Shown piece by piece: positions 32,836-41,586 of a stretch of 64,000 bases of DNA (positions are counted from its first letter, which is position 1; every line of letters begins with the position of its first letter). The stretch covers positions 62,001 to 126,000 of the forward strand of contig SVPE01000006.1 of NCBI GenBank assembly GCA_015066015.1, given 5' to 3'. The stretch comes from Oscillospiraceae bacterium. Its GTDB lineage: Bacteria > Bacillota > Clostridia > Oscillospirales > Acutalibacteraceae. Below the pieces are notes generated by a model. It made no database searches. It was given only the letters and a program-made list of their open reading frames with translations, and was not told where the DNA came from. The position numbers were made by a program, and so were the translations under genes.

Positions 32836-33507
32836 TTACCATATAAAAGGAATGAGTCGGTATTTTACCTTCTGTTTGTACTCTTTGTAGCCGTCAAGCT
32901 CTTTTTCTAAAAATTCCTCTTCGTGCTTTATCCTCTTTGCTATTATAAAAGGATAGATAAGAAAGATAAGTAAAGCGTAAGCGGAGCCTAAAACGAGTGG
33001 CATAGTAAGAAATAAAAGCAAGGTCGCGCTGTACATCGGGTGTCTCACAATGCCGTAAAGTCCGGTGTCCACTACTTTCTGATTTTCCTGTACCTCTATT
33101 GTACGGGAAAGATATGTGTTTTCTCGCATAACCTCTGCATAAAGGGCGTAGGATATGAGAAAAAGCACTGTTGCGGCAATTACAACTGCATCGGGAAGCT
33201 TGTGCCAGGAAAAACGGAAGTTAAGACCTGCAACAATAAAACCGCAAAGAAACATAAGTCCGCTGAGCTTTACGACTAAATCCTGTTCCTTTTGTTCTTC
33301 CTTTGCATTGAGTCGGCTTTTTAAAAGAGCGGGATTCTTGATCATCATAACAATTCCTGCAAGGAACATCGGAATAAAGAGAAGTGCTATAAAAATCCAA
33401 CCGTTGATATAGCTGAAACTGCCGGCAGGGAGAAACACGAGAATCCCGACAAGAATCAGTCCTGCGAAAAATTTTATTATAGCTGAAAGAAATAATTTTT
33501 TGGTCAA
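32836..33507 (-). CDS. isoprenylcysteine/phospholipid methyltransferase-family membrane protein
   Basis: This 223-aa protein has about five TM helices and the C-terminal ICMT/PEMT signature 'DTGLYGIVRHPMYSATLLLF' followed by 'RIKHEEEFLEKELDGYKEYKQKVKYRLIPFIW', where SAM binds. Bacterial members methylate lipids or small molecules at the membrane, and most have no known substrate. It lies directly upstream of the MerR/TipAS gene on the same strand, with only the MerR promoter between. Read-through could join them. Confidence 0.85.
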   Translation of the reverse strand: MTKKLFLSAIIKFFAGLILVGILVFLPAGSFSYINGWIFIALLFIPMFLAGIVMMIKNPALLKSRLNAKEEQKEQDLVVKLSGLMFLCGFIVAGLNFRFSWHKLPDAVVIAATVLFLISYALYAEVMRENTYLSRTIEVQENQKVVDTGLYGIVRHPMYSATLLLFLTMPLVLGSAYALLIFLIYPFIIAKRIKHEEEFLEKELDGYKEYKQKVKYRLIPFIW

Positions 33508-33601
33508 TGCTGTCGTCTCCTTTGTTCAGAGTGTGGTTTCTGTATAAGATGGTATAGCAGACAAAAATCAAGCCGGGCAGGAGAGCTGAAGTCTGAGTAT
33601 T

Positions 33602-34126
33602 TTATGATGTTGCATCTTGCTTTTTTTTATTATTAGCAGCGTGAAAAGCATCCCAGGATGCACTCACTTCTTTGGGGTCACGGATAGTAATTAATTCACC
33701 TTTTTCGTTTAAAGTGTAAATATTTTTAAAACAATCAGGCATAGCGTTGTATTGCTCTTCCAGTTGTTTATTGAAGGCGTGAAAACACTCATAATCATAT
33801 TCGTTTATCAGATAAGGCATCAGAAATACAGAACGCATGCTTTCATATTCAGAATAGTCATAAGGTGTATGTGAAGGTCTTCTTTTTAACAGATCCAACA
33901 TTTTAGTCATTAAAACATCTACTTCTTTTTCATCTGCGTAGGCTGAGTATCCTCTTACGGCACTTAATTTCATATCAAGATATCGCTCTTTTTTAAATGA
34001 TTTAAAGAAAAACTCTTTTGCATCAGAAGGTAAATTAAGTAACAGGTATTTTAATATTTGATTTCTTTTGAATATATCTTTAGTAATGAAATATTCTTCC
34101 ATTAACTCCTTTGTTGGTTTTTCCAT
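33602..34126 (-). CDS. unknown soluble protein of 174 aa
   Basis: ATG 34126 (MEKPTKELMEEYFITKD) has AGGGATGAT in front and a consensus promoter upstream; the ORF track adds 20 residues from 34186 that lie over that promoter. The protein is mostly helical, with HEAT-like features in 'RYLDMKLSAVRGYSAYADEKEVDVLMTKMLDLL' and a Tyr-rich middle 'HTPYDYSEYESMRSVFLMPYL'. There is no signal, TM or catalytic motif. Small stand-alone proteins of this type are sometimes immunity proteins for polymorphic toxins, but no toxin is adjacent, so I assign no function. Confidence 0.7.
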   Translation of the reverse strand: MEKPTKELMEEYFITKDIFKRNQILKYLLLNLPSDAKEFFFKSFKKERYLDMKLSAVRGYSAYADEKEVDVLMTKMLDLLKRRPSHTPYDYSEYESMRSVFLMPYLINEYDYECFHAFNKQLEEQYNAMPDCFKNIYTLNEKGELITIRDPKEVSASWDAFHAANNKKKQDATS

Positions 34127-34157
34127 TTTATCATCCCTGAATGTTTTGTATAAATAA

Positions 34158-34186
34158 ATTATATCACAGTAATATTTGTTTTTCAA
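34158..34186 (-). promoter_or_regulatory. sigma-A promoter for the 174-aa protein gene
   Basis: Minus-strand TTGAAA, a 17-bp spacer, TATAAT. Confidence 0.75.
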
Positions 34187-34212
34187 TGTTTTAATCGCTC
34201 ACCGCGGGGCGT

Positions 34213-34299
34213 CACCTTTCTTGAAAGAAAGGTGGTCCAAAGAACTTTTGCACCTTAACAAAAGAGCAGACCTTTCAGCCTGCTCTTTTGTTAAGGTGT
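34213..34299. repeat. two strong adjacent hairpins
   Basis: CACCTTTCTT-GA-AAGAAAGGTG (34213-34234) is a perfect 10-bp palindrome. The next hairpin pairs CACCTTAACAAAAGAGCAG with its exact complement (34251-34299, 19 bp, 10-nt loop). Both begin with CACCTT. No gene lies here; the second hairpin shares its AGAGCAGACCT core with the terminator copies in the following tandem repeat. Confidence 0.7.
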
Positions 34300-34314
34300 A
34301 AACTTAACCGTTAC

Positions 34315-34696
34315 ATCAGCGCGTTCCTGTGCGCTTTAATTTTCAGGCTTAATAGAAGTGTACAGGATGGTGTTTTCTTCGAACGAAGGTGTATGAAAAT
34401 ACTCCGAGAGAGAAAAAACACCAAGAGCCCGAAGAAAAAGAGCAAACCTGAAGGTCTGCTCTTTCTTTTATTCAAGCCGTTAATTAACTTGCTTATCAGC
34501 GCGTTCCTGTGCGCTTTAATTTTCAGGCTTAATAGAAGCGTACAGGATGGTGTTTTCTTCGAACGAAGGTGTATAAAAATACTCCGAGAGAGAAAAAACA
34601 CCAAGAGCCCGAAGAAAAAGAGCAAACCCGAAGGTCTGCTCTTTCTTTTATTCAAGCCGTTAATTAACTTGCTTATCAGCGCGTTCCTGTGCGCTT
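34315..34696. repeat. 180-bp tandem repeat, 2.1 copies
   Basis: The unit starting ATCAGCGCGTTCCTGTGCGC begins at 34315, 34495 and 34675 (truncated), with only about three differences between the two full units. Because 180 is divisible by three, open frames run through it on both strands (the 146-aa and 114-aa track ORFs); I see no SD for either and treat them as artefacts. Each unit holds one copy of a minus-strand terminator, so the repeat is a duplication of the region just after the PFOR gene. Confidence 0.85.
34612..34645 (-). terminator. PFOR terminator (second copy at 34432-34465)
   Basis: AAAGAGCA-ACC...GGT-TGCTCTTT; the minus strand continues with TTCTTC. An equivalent copy lies exactly 180 bp further downstream of PFOR. 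Confidence 0.7.
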
Positions 34697-34706
34697 ATCT
34701 TAAGCC

Positions 34707-37700
34707 TTATTCTGCGTCGGGAGCGTAGAGATCCTTAAGCTTAAGAAGATGAGCGTATCTTGCCTTAGCAACGTCTTCACTCTTCTGGAAGAGTGCGTCT
34801 GCTCTGTCGGGGAATTCACGCATAAGTCTTGTGTAACGTGCTTCGTTCTTGATGAATGCCTGATACTCAGCGTTGGGCTCCTTACTGTCAAGTGTGAAGG
34901 GATTCTTTCCTTCTGCCTTGAGAGCAGGATTGAAGCGGAAGAGATTCCAGTAACCGCATTCAACAGCCTTCTTCATTTCAGCCTGGCAGTTAACCATACC
35001 GCCCTTGATTGAGTGCATTTCGCAGGGTGAGTAGCCGATGATGAGTGAGGGACCGTTGTAAGCTTCTGCTTCCTGGATTGCCTTGAGTGTCTGAGCCATG
35101 TTAGCACCCATAGCGATCTGTGCAACGTAAACATAGCCGTAGCTCATAGCGATTTCAGCAAGGCTCTTCTTGTTGATTTCCTTACCTGCAGCTGCGAACT
35201 GTGCAACCTGACCGATGTTGGAAGCCTTTGAAGCCTGACCGCCGGTGTTGGAGTAAACTTCTGTATCGAATACCATTACGTTTACATTCTTACCTGAAGC
35301 AAGAACGTGGTCAAGACCGCCGTAACCGATATCGTATGCCCAGCCGTCACCACCGAAGATCCATACGGATTTCTTTGAAAGGTATTCGCTGTTGTTGAGA
35401 ACATCCTTGCAAAGGTCGCAGTTTGCGCCTGCTGCTTCGATAGCTGCAACAAGAGCCTTTGAAGCCTTAGCGTTCTTTTCACCGTCGTCAAGAGTTGCGA
35501 GGTATTCTTCACCTGCAGCCTTAACGTCTGCTGCACAAGCATCGGAAGCGATCATGCCCTTAACGTCGTCGATAAGTCTTGATCTGATAGCATCCTGGCC
35601 GTAGTACATACCGAGACCGTGCTCAGCGTTGTCTTCGAAGAGTGAGTTTGCCCATGCAGGACCGTGGCCGTCCTTATTAACGGTGTAGGGTGATGTAGCT
35701 GCGGGGCCGCCCCAGATTGATGAACAGCCTGTAGCGTTGGAGATGTACATTCTGTCACCGAAGAGCTGAGTGATAAGACGTGCATATGATGTTTCAGCAC
35801 AACCTGCGCATGAGCCTGAGAACTCAAGAAGCGGCTTCTTGTACTGACTGGAAACAACGTTGAGAACCTTTGTTGTTTCTTCCTTTTCTGTTACGTTTGC
35901 TACGCAGTAATCGAATACTTCCTGCTCTGCAAGCTGAGATTCCTTGGAAACCATCTTGAGAGACTTTGTGGGACATACGCCGATACATACGCCGCAACCC
36001 ATACAGTCCATAGGTGAAACAGCAAGAGTGTAGGTGTAGTTTGTCTTTACAACGGGCTTTTCAGCCTTCTTCATCTGTGCGGGAGCTGCTGCAACCTCTT
36101 CTTCGTTCATAGCGAAGGGACGGATTGTAGCGTGAGGACAAACGTAAGCACACTGGTTACATTTTGCACAGGTTGTGGGATCCCATTCGGGAACGAGAAC
36201 AGCAACGCCTCTCTTTTCGTGAGCTGATGCGCCGTGCTCGAAGGTACCGTCAGCGTGATCAACGAATGCTGAAACGGGAAGTGAGCTGCCTTCCATAAGA
36301 CCAACGGGCTTAAGGATTGTGTCAACCATCTTAACGAGCTTTTCTGCGCCCTCTGATTTAGCAGCTGTTGCGCAGTCTTCTGCGTTTGCCCATGCAGCGG
36401 GAACTTCAACCTTGTGGAATGCAGTTGCACCGGCATCGATAGCGTTGTGGTTAGCATCAACAATATCCTGACCCTTCTTCGAGTAGGACTTTGTTGCAGC
36501 GTCCTTCATATACTGAATTGCTTCGTCTGAAGGCATAACGTTTGCAAGAGCAAAGAAAGCGGACTGGAGAATTGTGTTTGTTCTCTTGCCCATGCCAACC
36601 TTAACAGCAAGGTCAATAGCGTTAACTGTGTAAAGCTGGATGTTGTTCTTTGCGATATATCTCTTTGCATCTGCAGCAAGGTGCTTGTCGAGTTCTTCGT
36701 CTGACCACTGGCAGTTGATGAGGAATACACCGCCGGGTTTAACGTCGTTGACCATCTTGAAGCCCTTGTCGATGTATGAGGGGTTGTGGCATGCAACAAA
36801 GTCAGCCTTGTTGATATAGTAGGGGCTCTTGATAGGCTTGTCACCGAAACGAAGGTGAGAAATTGTGATACCGCCGGTCTTCTTTGAGTCATACTGGAAG
36901 TAAGCCTGAACGTACTTGTCTGTATGGTCACCGATGATCTTGATGGAGTTCTTGTTAGCACCAACAGTACCGTCACCGCCGAGGCCCCAGAACTTGCATT
37001 CGATTGTACCTTCAGCAGCCGTGTTGGGAGCAACCTCTTCTTCAAGTGAAAGATTTGTTACGTCGTCAACAATGCCGAGAGTGAACTGAGCCTTAGGAGC
37101 ATCCTTTTTGAGCTCGTTGAATACAGCAAAGATGCTTGAGGGAGGTGTATCCTTTGAACCGAGACCGTAACGGCCGCCGATTACCTTGATGTCAGCTCTG
37201 CCGTTTGTAGCAAGAGCGGTAACAACGTCAAGATAGAGAGGCTCGCCAAGTGAGCCGGGTTCCTTTGTTCTGTCGAGAACTGCGATTTTCTTAACGGTTT
37301 CGGGAATAGCAGCAAGAAGATGCTTTGCTGAGAAGGGTCTGTAAAGACGAACCTTTACAAGACCAACCTTTTCGCCTGCTGCTGTGAGGTAGTCGATAAC
37401 TTCCTCAGCAACGTCGTTGATTGAACCCATAGCGATGATGATCTTTTCAGCATCGGGAGCACCGTAGTAGTTGAAGAGCTGATAGTTAGTGCCGATCTTG
37501 GCATTAACCTTGTTCATATATTCTTCAACGATTTCGGGAACTGCATCGTAGTACTTGTTACATGCTTCTCTGTTCTGGAAGAAGATGTCGTCGTTTTCGT
37601 GTGAACCGCGCATTACGGGGCGCTCGGGATTGAGAGCTCTCTTACGGAAAGCTTCAACAGCGTCCATATCGCACATTTCCTTAAGGTCGTCGAAATCCCA

Positions 37701-38255
37701 TACTTCAATTTTCTGAAGTTCGTGAGATGTACGGAAACCGTCAAAGAAGTTGAGGAAGGGAACACGGCTCTTGATTGATGCAAGGTGAGCAACAGCACCG
37801 ATGTCCATAACTTCCTGAGTATTTGTTTCAGCGAGCATTGCGAAGCCTGTCTGACGGCAAGCGTAAACGTCGGAATGATCGCCGAAGATGTTAAGAGCGT
37901 GTGATGCTACACAACGTGCGGAAACATGGAAAACGCAGGGGAGAAGCTCACCGGCAATTTTGTACATGTTGGGGATCATAAGAAGAAGACCCTGTGAAGC
38001 TGTGTAGGTTGTTGTGAGTGCGCCTGCGCCGAGTGATCCGTGAACGGTACCGGCAGCACCTGCTTCTGACTGCATTTCAACAACATTTACTTTTGTGCCG
38101 AAAATGTTCTTGAGGCCCTGAGCTGACCACTGATCAACATAGTCTGCCATAGGGCTTGAAGGGGTGATGGGATAAATACCGGCTACTTCTGTAAACGCGT
38201 ATGAAACGTGAGCAGCGGCATTGTTACCGTCCATGGTTTTCATTTTTCTGGCCAT
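34707..38255 (-). CDS. nifJ: pyruvate:ferredoxin (flavodoxin) oxidoreductase
   Basis: The 1182-aa single-chain enzyme converts pyruvate and CoA to acetyl-CoA and CO2, passing electrons to ferredoxin, the central step of clostridial fermentation. N-terminal domain I has 'SYAFTEVAGIYPITPSSPMADYVDQW'. The ferredoxin domain carries two 4Fe-4S motifs, 'CAKCNQCAYVCPH' and 'CMGCGVCIGVCP'. The C-terminal TPP domain has 'CAGCAETSYARLITQLFGDRM' and 'GGDGWAYDIGYGGLDHVL'. A third cluster ligand set is present. The length is normal. GGAGGACAAAATCC precedes the ATG. The acetyl-CoA made here can go to PduL at 21 kb. Confidence 0.97.
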   Translation of the reverse strand: MARKMKTMDGNNAAAHVSYAFTEVAGIYPITPSSPMADYVDQWSAQGLKNIFGTKVNVVEMQSEAGAAGTVHGSLGAGALTTTYTASQGLLLMIPNMYKIAGELLPCVFHVSARCVASHALNIFGDHSDVYACRQTGFAMLAETNTQEVMDIGAVAHLASIKSRVPFLNFFDGFRTSHELQKIEVWDFDDLKEMCDMDAVEAFRKRALNPERPVMRGSHENDDIFFQNREACNKYYDAVPEIVEEYMNKVNAKIGTNYQLFNYYGAPDAEKIIIAMGSINDVAEEVIDYLTAAGEKVGLVKVRLYRPFSAKHLLAAIPETVKKIAVLDRTKEPGSLGEPLYLDVVTALATNGRADIKVIGGRYGLGSKDTPPSSIFAVFNELKKDAPKAQFTLGIVDDVTNLSLEEEVAPNTAAEGTIECKFWGLGGDGTVGANKNSIKIIGDHTDKYVQAYFQYDSKKTGGITISHLRFGDKPIKSPYYINKADFVACHNPSYIDKGFKMVNDVKPGGVFLINCQWSDEELDKHLAADAKRYIAKNNIQLYTVNAIDLAVKVGMGKRTNTILQSAFFALANVMPSDEAIQYMKDAATKSYSKKGQDIVDANHNAIDAGATAFHKVEVPAAWANAEDCATAAKSEGAEKLVKMVDTILKPVGLMEGSSLPVSAFVDHADGTFEHGASAHEKRGVAVLVPEWDPTTCAKCNQCAYVCPHATIRPFAMNEEEVAAAPAQMKKAEKPVVKTNYTYTLAVSPMDCMGCGVCIGVCPTKSLKMVSKESQLAEQEVFDYCVANVTEKEETTKVLNVVSSQYKKPLLEFSGSCAGCAETSYARLITQLFGDRMYISNATGCSSIWGGPAATSPYTVNKDGHGPAWANSLFEDNAEHGLGMYYGQDAIRSRLIDDVKGMIASDACAADVKAAGEEYLATLDDGEKNAKASKALVAAIEAAGANCDLCKDVLNNSEYLSKKSVWIFGGDGWAYDIGYGGLDHVLASGKNVNVMVFDTEVYSNTGGQASKASNIGQVAQFAAAGKEINKKSLAEIAMSYGYVYVAQIAMGANMAQTLKAIQEAEAYNGPSLIIGYSPCEMHSIKGGMVNCQAEMKKAVECGYWNLFRFNPALKAEGKNPFTLDSKEPNAEYQAFIKNEARYTRLMREFPDRADALFQKSEDVAKARYAHLLKLKDLYAPDAE

Positions 38256-38425
38256 TGGATTTTGTCCTCCTTGTATTTCTTAAATAATTAGCAATGAATT
38301 ACCACATAGTATTCTATCACTTTCTTTTCAAGATGTAAATAGATAACAGATAAAAAATTTTACCTTTCAAGTCAAAAAATTGTAATTCTCCTCCTCTGAA
38401 CAACCGACGTCGTATTGTTCGCTTT

Positions 38426-38469
38426 TTTGTTAATTCTTTCGCAAAAATTTGTTAATTCTTTCGCAAAAA
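38426..38469. repeat. 22-bp direct repeat, two tandem copies
   Basis: TTTGTTAATTCTTTCGCAAA plus AA occurs twice back to back, in the 282-bp spacer between divergent PFOR and hydrolase genes. It could be a regulator binding site or simple tandem duplication. Confidence 0.55.
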
Positions 38470-38537
38470 AAAGAGAAAAAAGCAATATTATTTTATAAAT
38501 AAGAATATTATTATAGGTACGTACGGAGGAACCTTCA

Positions 38538-40088
38538 ATGAAAAGAATTTTAAGCATTCTCTTAACCTTAATTCTGGTGTTTTCTCTTTCTGTTCCGGCG
38601 TTTGCGGCAGAAGATAACGAGCACCCCACAATCTATGTTACCGGCGCACAGACAAACGATATCTATAGTGCCGACGGTGAGCTTGTATCTGATTTTGACA
38701 TCGATCTTGAAGCCGTACTCGAAGAAAAGGGTATGGGACTTCTCAAGGAATTTGCTCTCGGTATGCTTACAGACGATTATAAACAGTGGGCAAGCGACTT
38801 CCACGACGTTGTTGTGGATATCTACGGCAACTCCGCACTCGACAAAAACGGCGAGTCATCAAACGGCTCACATCCCGCAAAGCACTCCTCAACTGTTGAC
38901 GTTGAAGAAAAAACAGAGGGCTACAAAATGTGGGACTACCGCTTCTGGTACGACTGGCGTCTTGATCCCCTTGTAACCGGTAATGAGCTCAGAGTTTACA
39001 TTGACAGAGTTCTTGAAGCAACCGGCGAAACCAAGGTGAATCTTGCAGGCCGCTGCTACGGTGCAAACGTTATTGCCGCTTACGTTGCAACAAACAAAGA
39101 ACACGCAGAGGCATATGTTGACGACATTTCCTACTATGCACCCTCCATCGACGGTATCGACTTTATGACAGCTCTTTTCACCGGCGATATTTATCTTGAC
39201 CCCGATGCAGTAAACAACTTTGCCGATTGGTACATCGAAAACGAAAATCTTATTGAAGACGATGCTCTTGCAGCTCTCATTATGACCCTTATTGAGCTTT
39301 TCAATCAGGTTGAGGTACTCGGCTTTACTGCAGATGCCATTGACCTTCTTGTTGACCGCATCAAAACAGACCTTCTACCGCCCATCCTCAGAGACACCTT
39401 CGCCTCCTGGCCTTCATACTGGGCTATGGTAACTCAGGGTAATCTCGAAAAGGCTATCAGCTTCATTTTCGGCGGTGTTGAGGAAGAATACAGCAGCTTC
39501 ATCACAAAGGTACGCACATATTACGATACAGTACAGAAGGACCATAATGCTACCGTTCTCGAAATGAGAGAAAGAGGCGTACGCTACAACATTTTCGCAA
39601 AGTACAACTTCCCCGACTATCCCCTTTACGAGGGTGCCGCAGTGCAGGGCGACGGTGATACGTCTATCCCCCGTCAGACCTTCGGCGCAACCGCAGCAGA
39701 TTACGGCAAGGTACTCAGCAAGAACTACATCGACTCAATATCCGCAGAAAACCTGAAGTATCTCTCTCCCGACCACAAAATCGATGCATCCACCTGTCTT
39801 CTTCCCGAGAATACCTGGTTTATCAAAAATCTTCACCACGATCATTGGGGCTCAATTGAGGACGTAAGCCTTGTAATTATGAATAACGATTACAACGTTT
39901 CCGATCAGGACGTATTCCCCCAGTATATGGACAACAATAACAATATGGCAGAGGTAACCCCCGATGAGGATTACGATAAGCCTGCCGAAAACAAGCTTGT
40001 CAGTCTTTTCCGTTTCATATCCGCTCTGCTAAACTTCTTCACAAAGCTCCTGAACGGCGAGCTTTCCTTCGACGGATCTTTTGACTAA
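38538..40088 (+). CDS. secreted alpha/beta-hydrolase with Cys nucleophile elbow
   Basis: The 516-aa product has a signal peptide (MKRILSILLTLILVFSLSVPAFAA). The fold starts 'PTIYVTGAQTNDIY', like LCAT/lipase-type hydrolases, and the nucleophile elbow is 'NLAGRCYGANV' (GxCxG, Cys173) where lipases have GxSxG. A late 'WFIKNLHHDHWG' may hold the catalytic His. The C-terminus ends in a hydrophobic/amphipathic segment 'LVSLFRFISALLNFFTKLLNGELSF' that could attach to membrane. A paralogue at 58065-59726 shares the Cys elbow and tail. It probably acts outside the cell on a lipid, ester or thioester; the substrate is unknown. It has its own terminator. Confidence 0.8.
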   Translation: MKRILSILLTLILVFSLSVPAFAAEDNEHPTIYVTGAQTNDIYSADGELVSDFDIDLEAVLEEKGMGLLKEFALGMLTDDYKQWASDFHDVVVDIYGNSALDKNGESSNGSHPAKHSSTVDVEEKTEGYKMWDYRFWYDWRLDPLVTGNELRVYIDRVLEATGETKVNLAGRCYGANVIAAYVATNKEHAEAYVDDISYYAPSIDGIDFMTALFTGDIYLDPDAVNNFADWYIENENLIEDDALAALIMTLIELFNQVEVLGFTADAIDLLVDRIKTDLLPPILRDTFASWPSYWAMVTQGNLEKAISFIFGGVEEEYSSFITKVRTYYDTVQKDHNATVLEMRERGVRYNIFAKYNFPDYPLYEGAAVQGDGDTSIPRQTFGATAADYGKVLSKNYIDSISAENLKYLSPDHKIDASTCLLPENTWFIKNLHHDHWGSIEDVSLVIMNNDYNVSDQDVFPQYMDNNNNMAEVTPDEDYDKPAENKLVSLFRFISALLNFFTKLLNGELSFDGSFD

Positions 40089-40106
40089 AGCTATATCCAA
40101 CCGTTA

Positions 40107-40147
40107 TCAGCCGGATACCCGAAAGGTATCCGGCTGAATGCACTTTT
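40107..40147 (+). terminator. terminator of the Cys-elbow hydrolase gene
   Basis: TCAGCCGGATACC / GGTATCCGGCTGA is a perfect 13-bp stem with a 5-nt loop, followed by ATGCACTTTTTTA. Confidence 0.85.
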
Positions 40148-40257
40148 TTATGCACAGCACAACTTATCGTTGATATTTTTATCATATTTGTATATTGATT
40201 TTATTTCTCCGTTGTGCTAAAGTATAGTTATGCAAATTTTATAAAGGAGAGAAAAAT

Positions 40258-41475
40258 ATGAATCTTCAGAAAATCATTGACAAAAAAGATCAGGCTGCGC
40301 AGTATATGATTGACGAAATTACTCATATCTGCAATAAGTTTGAAAAAAGAGGCCCCGGTGATATCGGTGAAAAGCAGGCTTGCGAATATGCTGCCGAGCA
40401 GATGAAGGAATACGGCTGTGACCGTGTTTTTGTTGAAAGCTTTAAGGAAAATCCAAACTCCTTTATGGGTTGGATTTACTTCACCATTACTTTCTGTCTC
40501 ATTGCTTTTGTAGCATACTTCTTTGTTCCCGTGCTTTCAATCGTGCTCATAGCATTGGGTCTTATTCTTTGTGTTCTTCAGTTCGGTCTTTATAAGAAGG
40601 TTGTTGACAAGTTCTTCAAAGAGAAAACAGGTCACAATGTTTCAGGCTTTAAAAAGCCTACAGGCGAAGTAAAGCGCAGAATTATCTTCAACGGTCACCC
40701 CGACGCTGCATGGGAATGGCCCTTCAAGTATAAGTTTACATACCTCGGCTTCGATATTCATATGCTCGTTGGCTTTGCAGGCGCTTTCTACACACTTATC
40801 ATTTCCATTTTAAAGGTTGCCGGTGTTCTTGACGAAGGTATTGCAAAAACACTTGGTCTCATAGCTCTTGTATTTGTACCCTTCTGGATCGGTCTTTACT
40901 TTATGTGGAATGAAAAGAGAATTGTTGACGGTGCAAACGACAACCTCACAGGCTGCTACATGGGTATGGCTATTCTCAAAATGCTCAAGGATGAAGGCAT
41001 CGAGTTTGAAAACACAGAAGTAGGCGTTGTTTTCTCAGGCTCAGAGGAAGCAGGTCTTCGCGGTGCAAAGGCATGGGCTGCAGCTCATAAGGGCGAATTT
41101 GACGATGTTCCCACATTCATTTATTCATATGATACAATTGCACAGAATGAACAGCTTATGGTAAACTACCGCGACCTTAATGCAACAGTTAAGGTTGATA
41201 AGGATGTATCCGACCTCTTTATGGAAGCTTGCGAAGAGCTTAAGATTCCCGTTAAGAAGGGCTTTGTTCCTCCTCTCGGCGGTGCTACTGACTCTGCTGC
41301 TTTTGCTCAGGGCGGTTTCCGCGCAACGGGTATCACTGCTCTTAACCATGCACTTCCCGATTTCTATCACACAAGACTTGATACTCCCGATGCACTCAAC
41401 AAGAGCTGTCTTGCAGATTGCTTCGCAGCAAGTGTTAAGGTGCTTGAGATGTTTGATAACGGTGCAAAGCAGTAA
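40258..41475 (+). CDS. M28-family metallopeptidase with membrane segments
   Basis: The 405-aa product carries M28 zinc-ligand motifs: 'FNGHPDAAWEW' (His/Asp), 'VDGANDNLTGC' (bridging Asp), 'FSGSEEAGLRGAKAW' (catalytic Glu and ligand), 'YDTI' and 'ALPDFYHTRLDTPD' (final His). Two hydrophobic stretches (about residues 64-105) and another pair (about 170-222) interrupt the N-terminal half, so the enzyme is membrane-bound. It should act as an aminopeptidase on peptides; which side of the membrane is uncertain. SD AAAGGAG precedes the ATG. It ends at a terminator. Confidence 0.88.
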   Translation: MNLQKIIDKKDQAAQYMIDEITHICNKFEKRGPGDIGEKQACEYAAEQMKEYGCDRVFVESFKENPNSFMGWIYFTITFCLIAFVAYFFVPVLSIVLIALGLILCVLQFGLYKKVVDKFFKEKTGHNVSGFKKPTGEVKRRIIFNGHPDAAWEWPFKYKFTYLGFDIHMLVGFAGAFYTLIISILKVAGVLDEGIAKTLGLIALVFVPFWIGLYFMWNEKRIVDGANDNLTGCYMGMAILKMLKDEGIEFENTEVGVVFSGSEEAGLRGAKAWAAAHKGEFDDVPTFIYSYDTIAQNEQLMVNYRDLNATVKVDKDVSDLFMEACEELKIPVKKGFVPPLGGATDSAAFAQGGFRATGITALNHALPDFYHTRLDTPDALNKSCLADCFAASVKVLEMFDNGAKQ

Positions 41476-41489
41476 TTTTTAACAATTCA

Positions 41490-41525
41490 CACCGTCGGGT
41501 AGGATATCCGGCGGTGCGTTTTTTT
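41490..41525 (+). terminator. terminator of the M28 peptidase gene
   Basis: CACCGTCGG / CCGGCGGTG stem followed by CGTTTTTTTG. The T-run abuts the trmB -35 box. Confidence 0.85.
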
Positions 41526-41526
41526 G

Positions 41527-41555
41527 TTGACATAGCAGGTTGAATAGGTTATAAT
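41527..41555 (+). promoter_or_regulatory. consensus sigma-A promoter for trmB
   Basis: TTGACA, a 17-bp spacer and TATAAT, a perfect match to consensus in both boxes. Confidence 0.85.
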
Positions 41556-41586
41556 CTTGAGCGGAAAATGAAACGAGGTGTTAACC

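Noticed and set aside
34288-34728. 146-aa plus-strand ORF and 114-aa minus-strand ORF with internal repeats
   Set aside because: They exist only because the 180-bp tandem unit is a multiple of three with no stops; neither has a ribosome binding site, and the repeat contains terminators.
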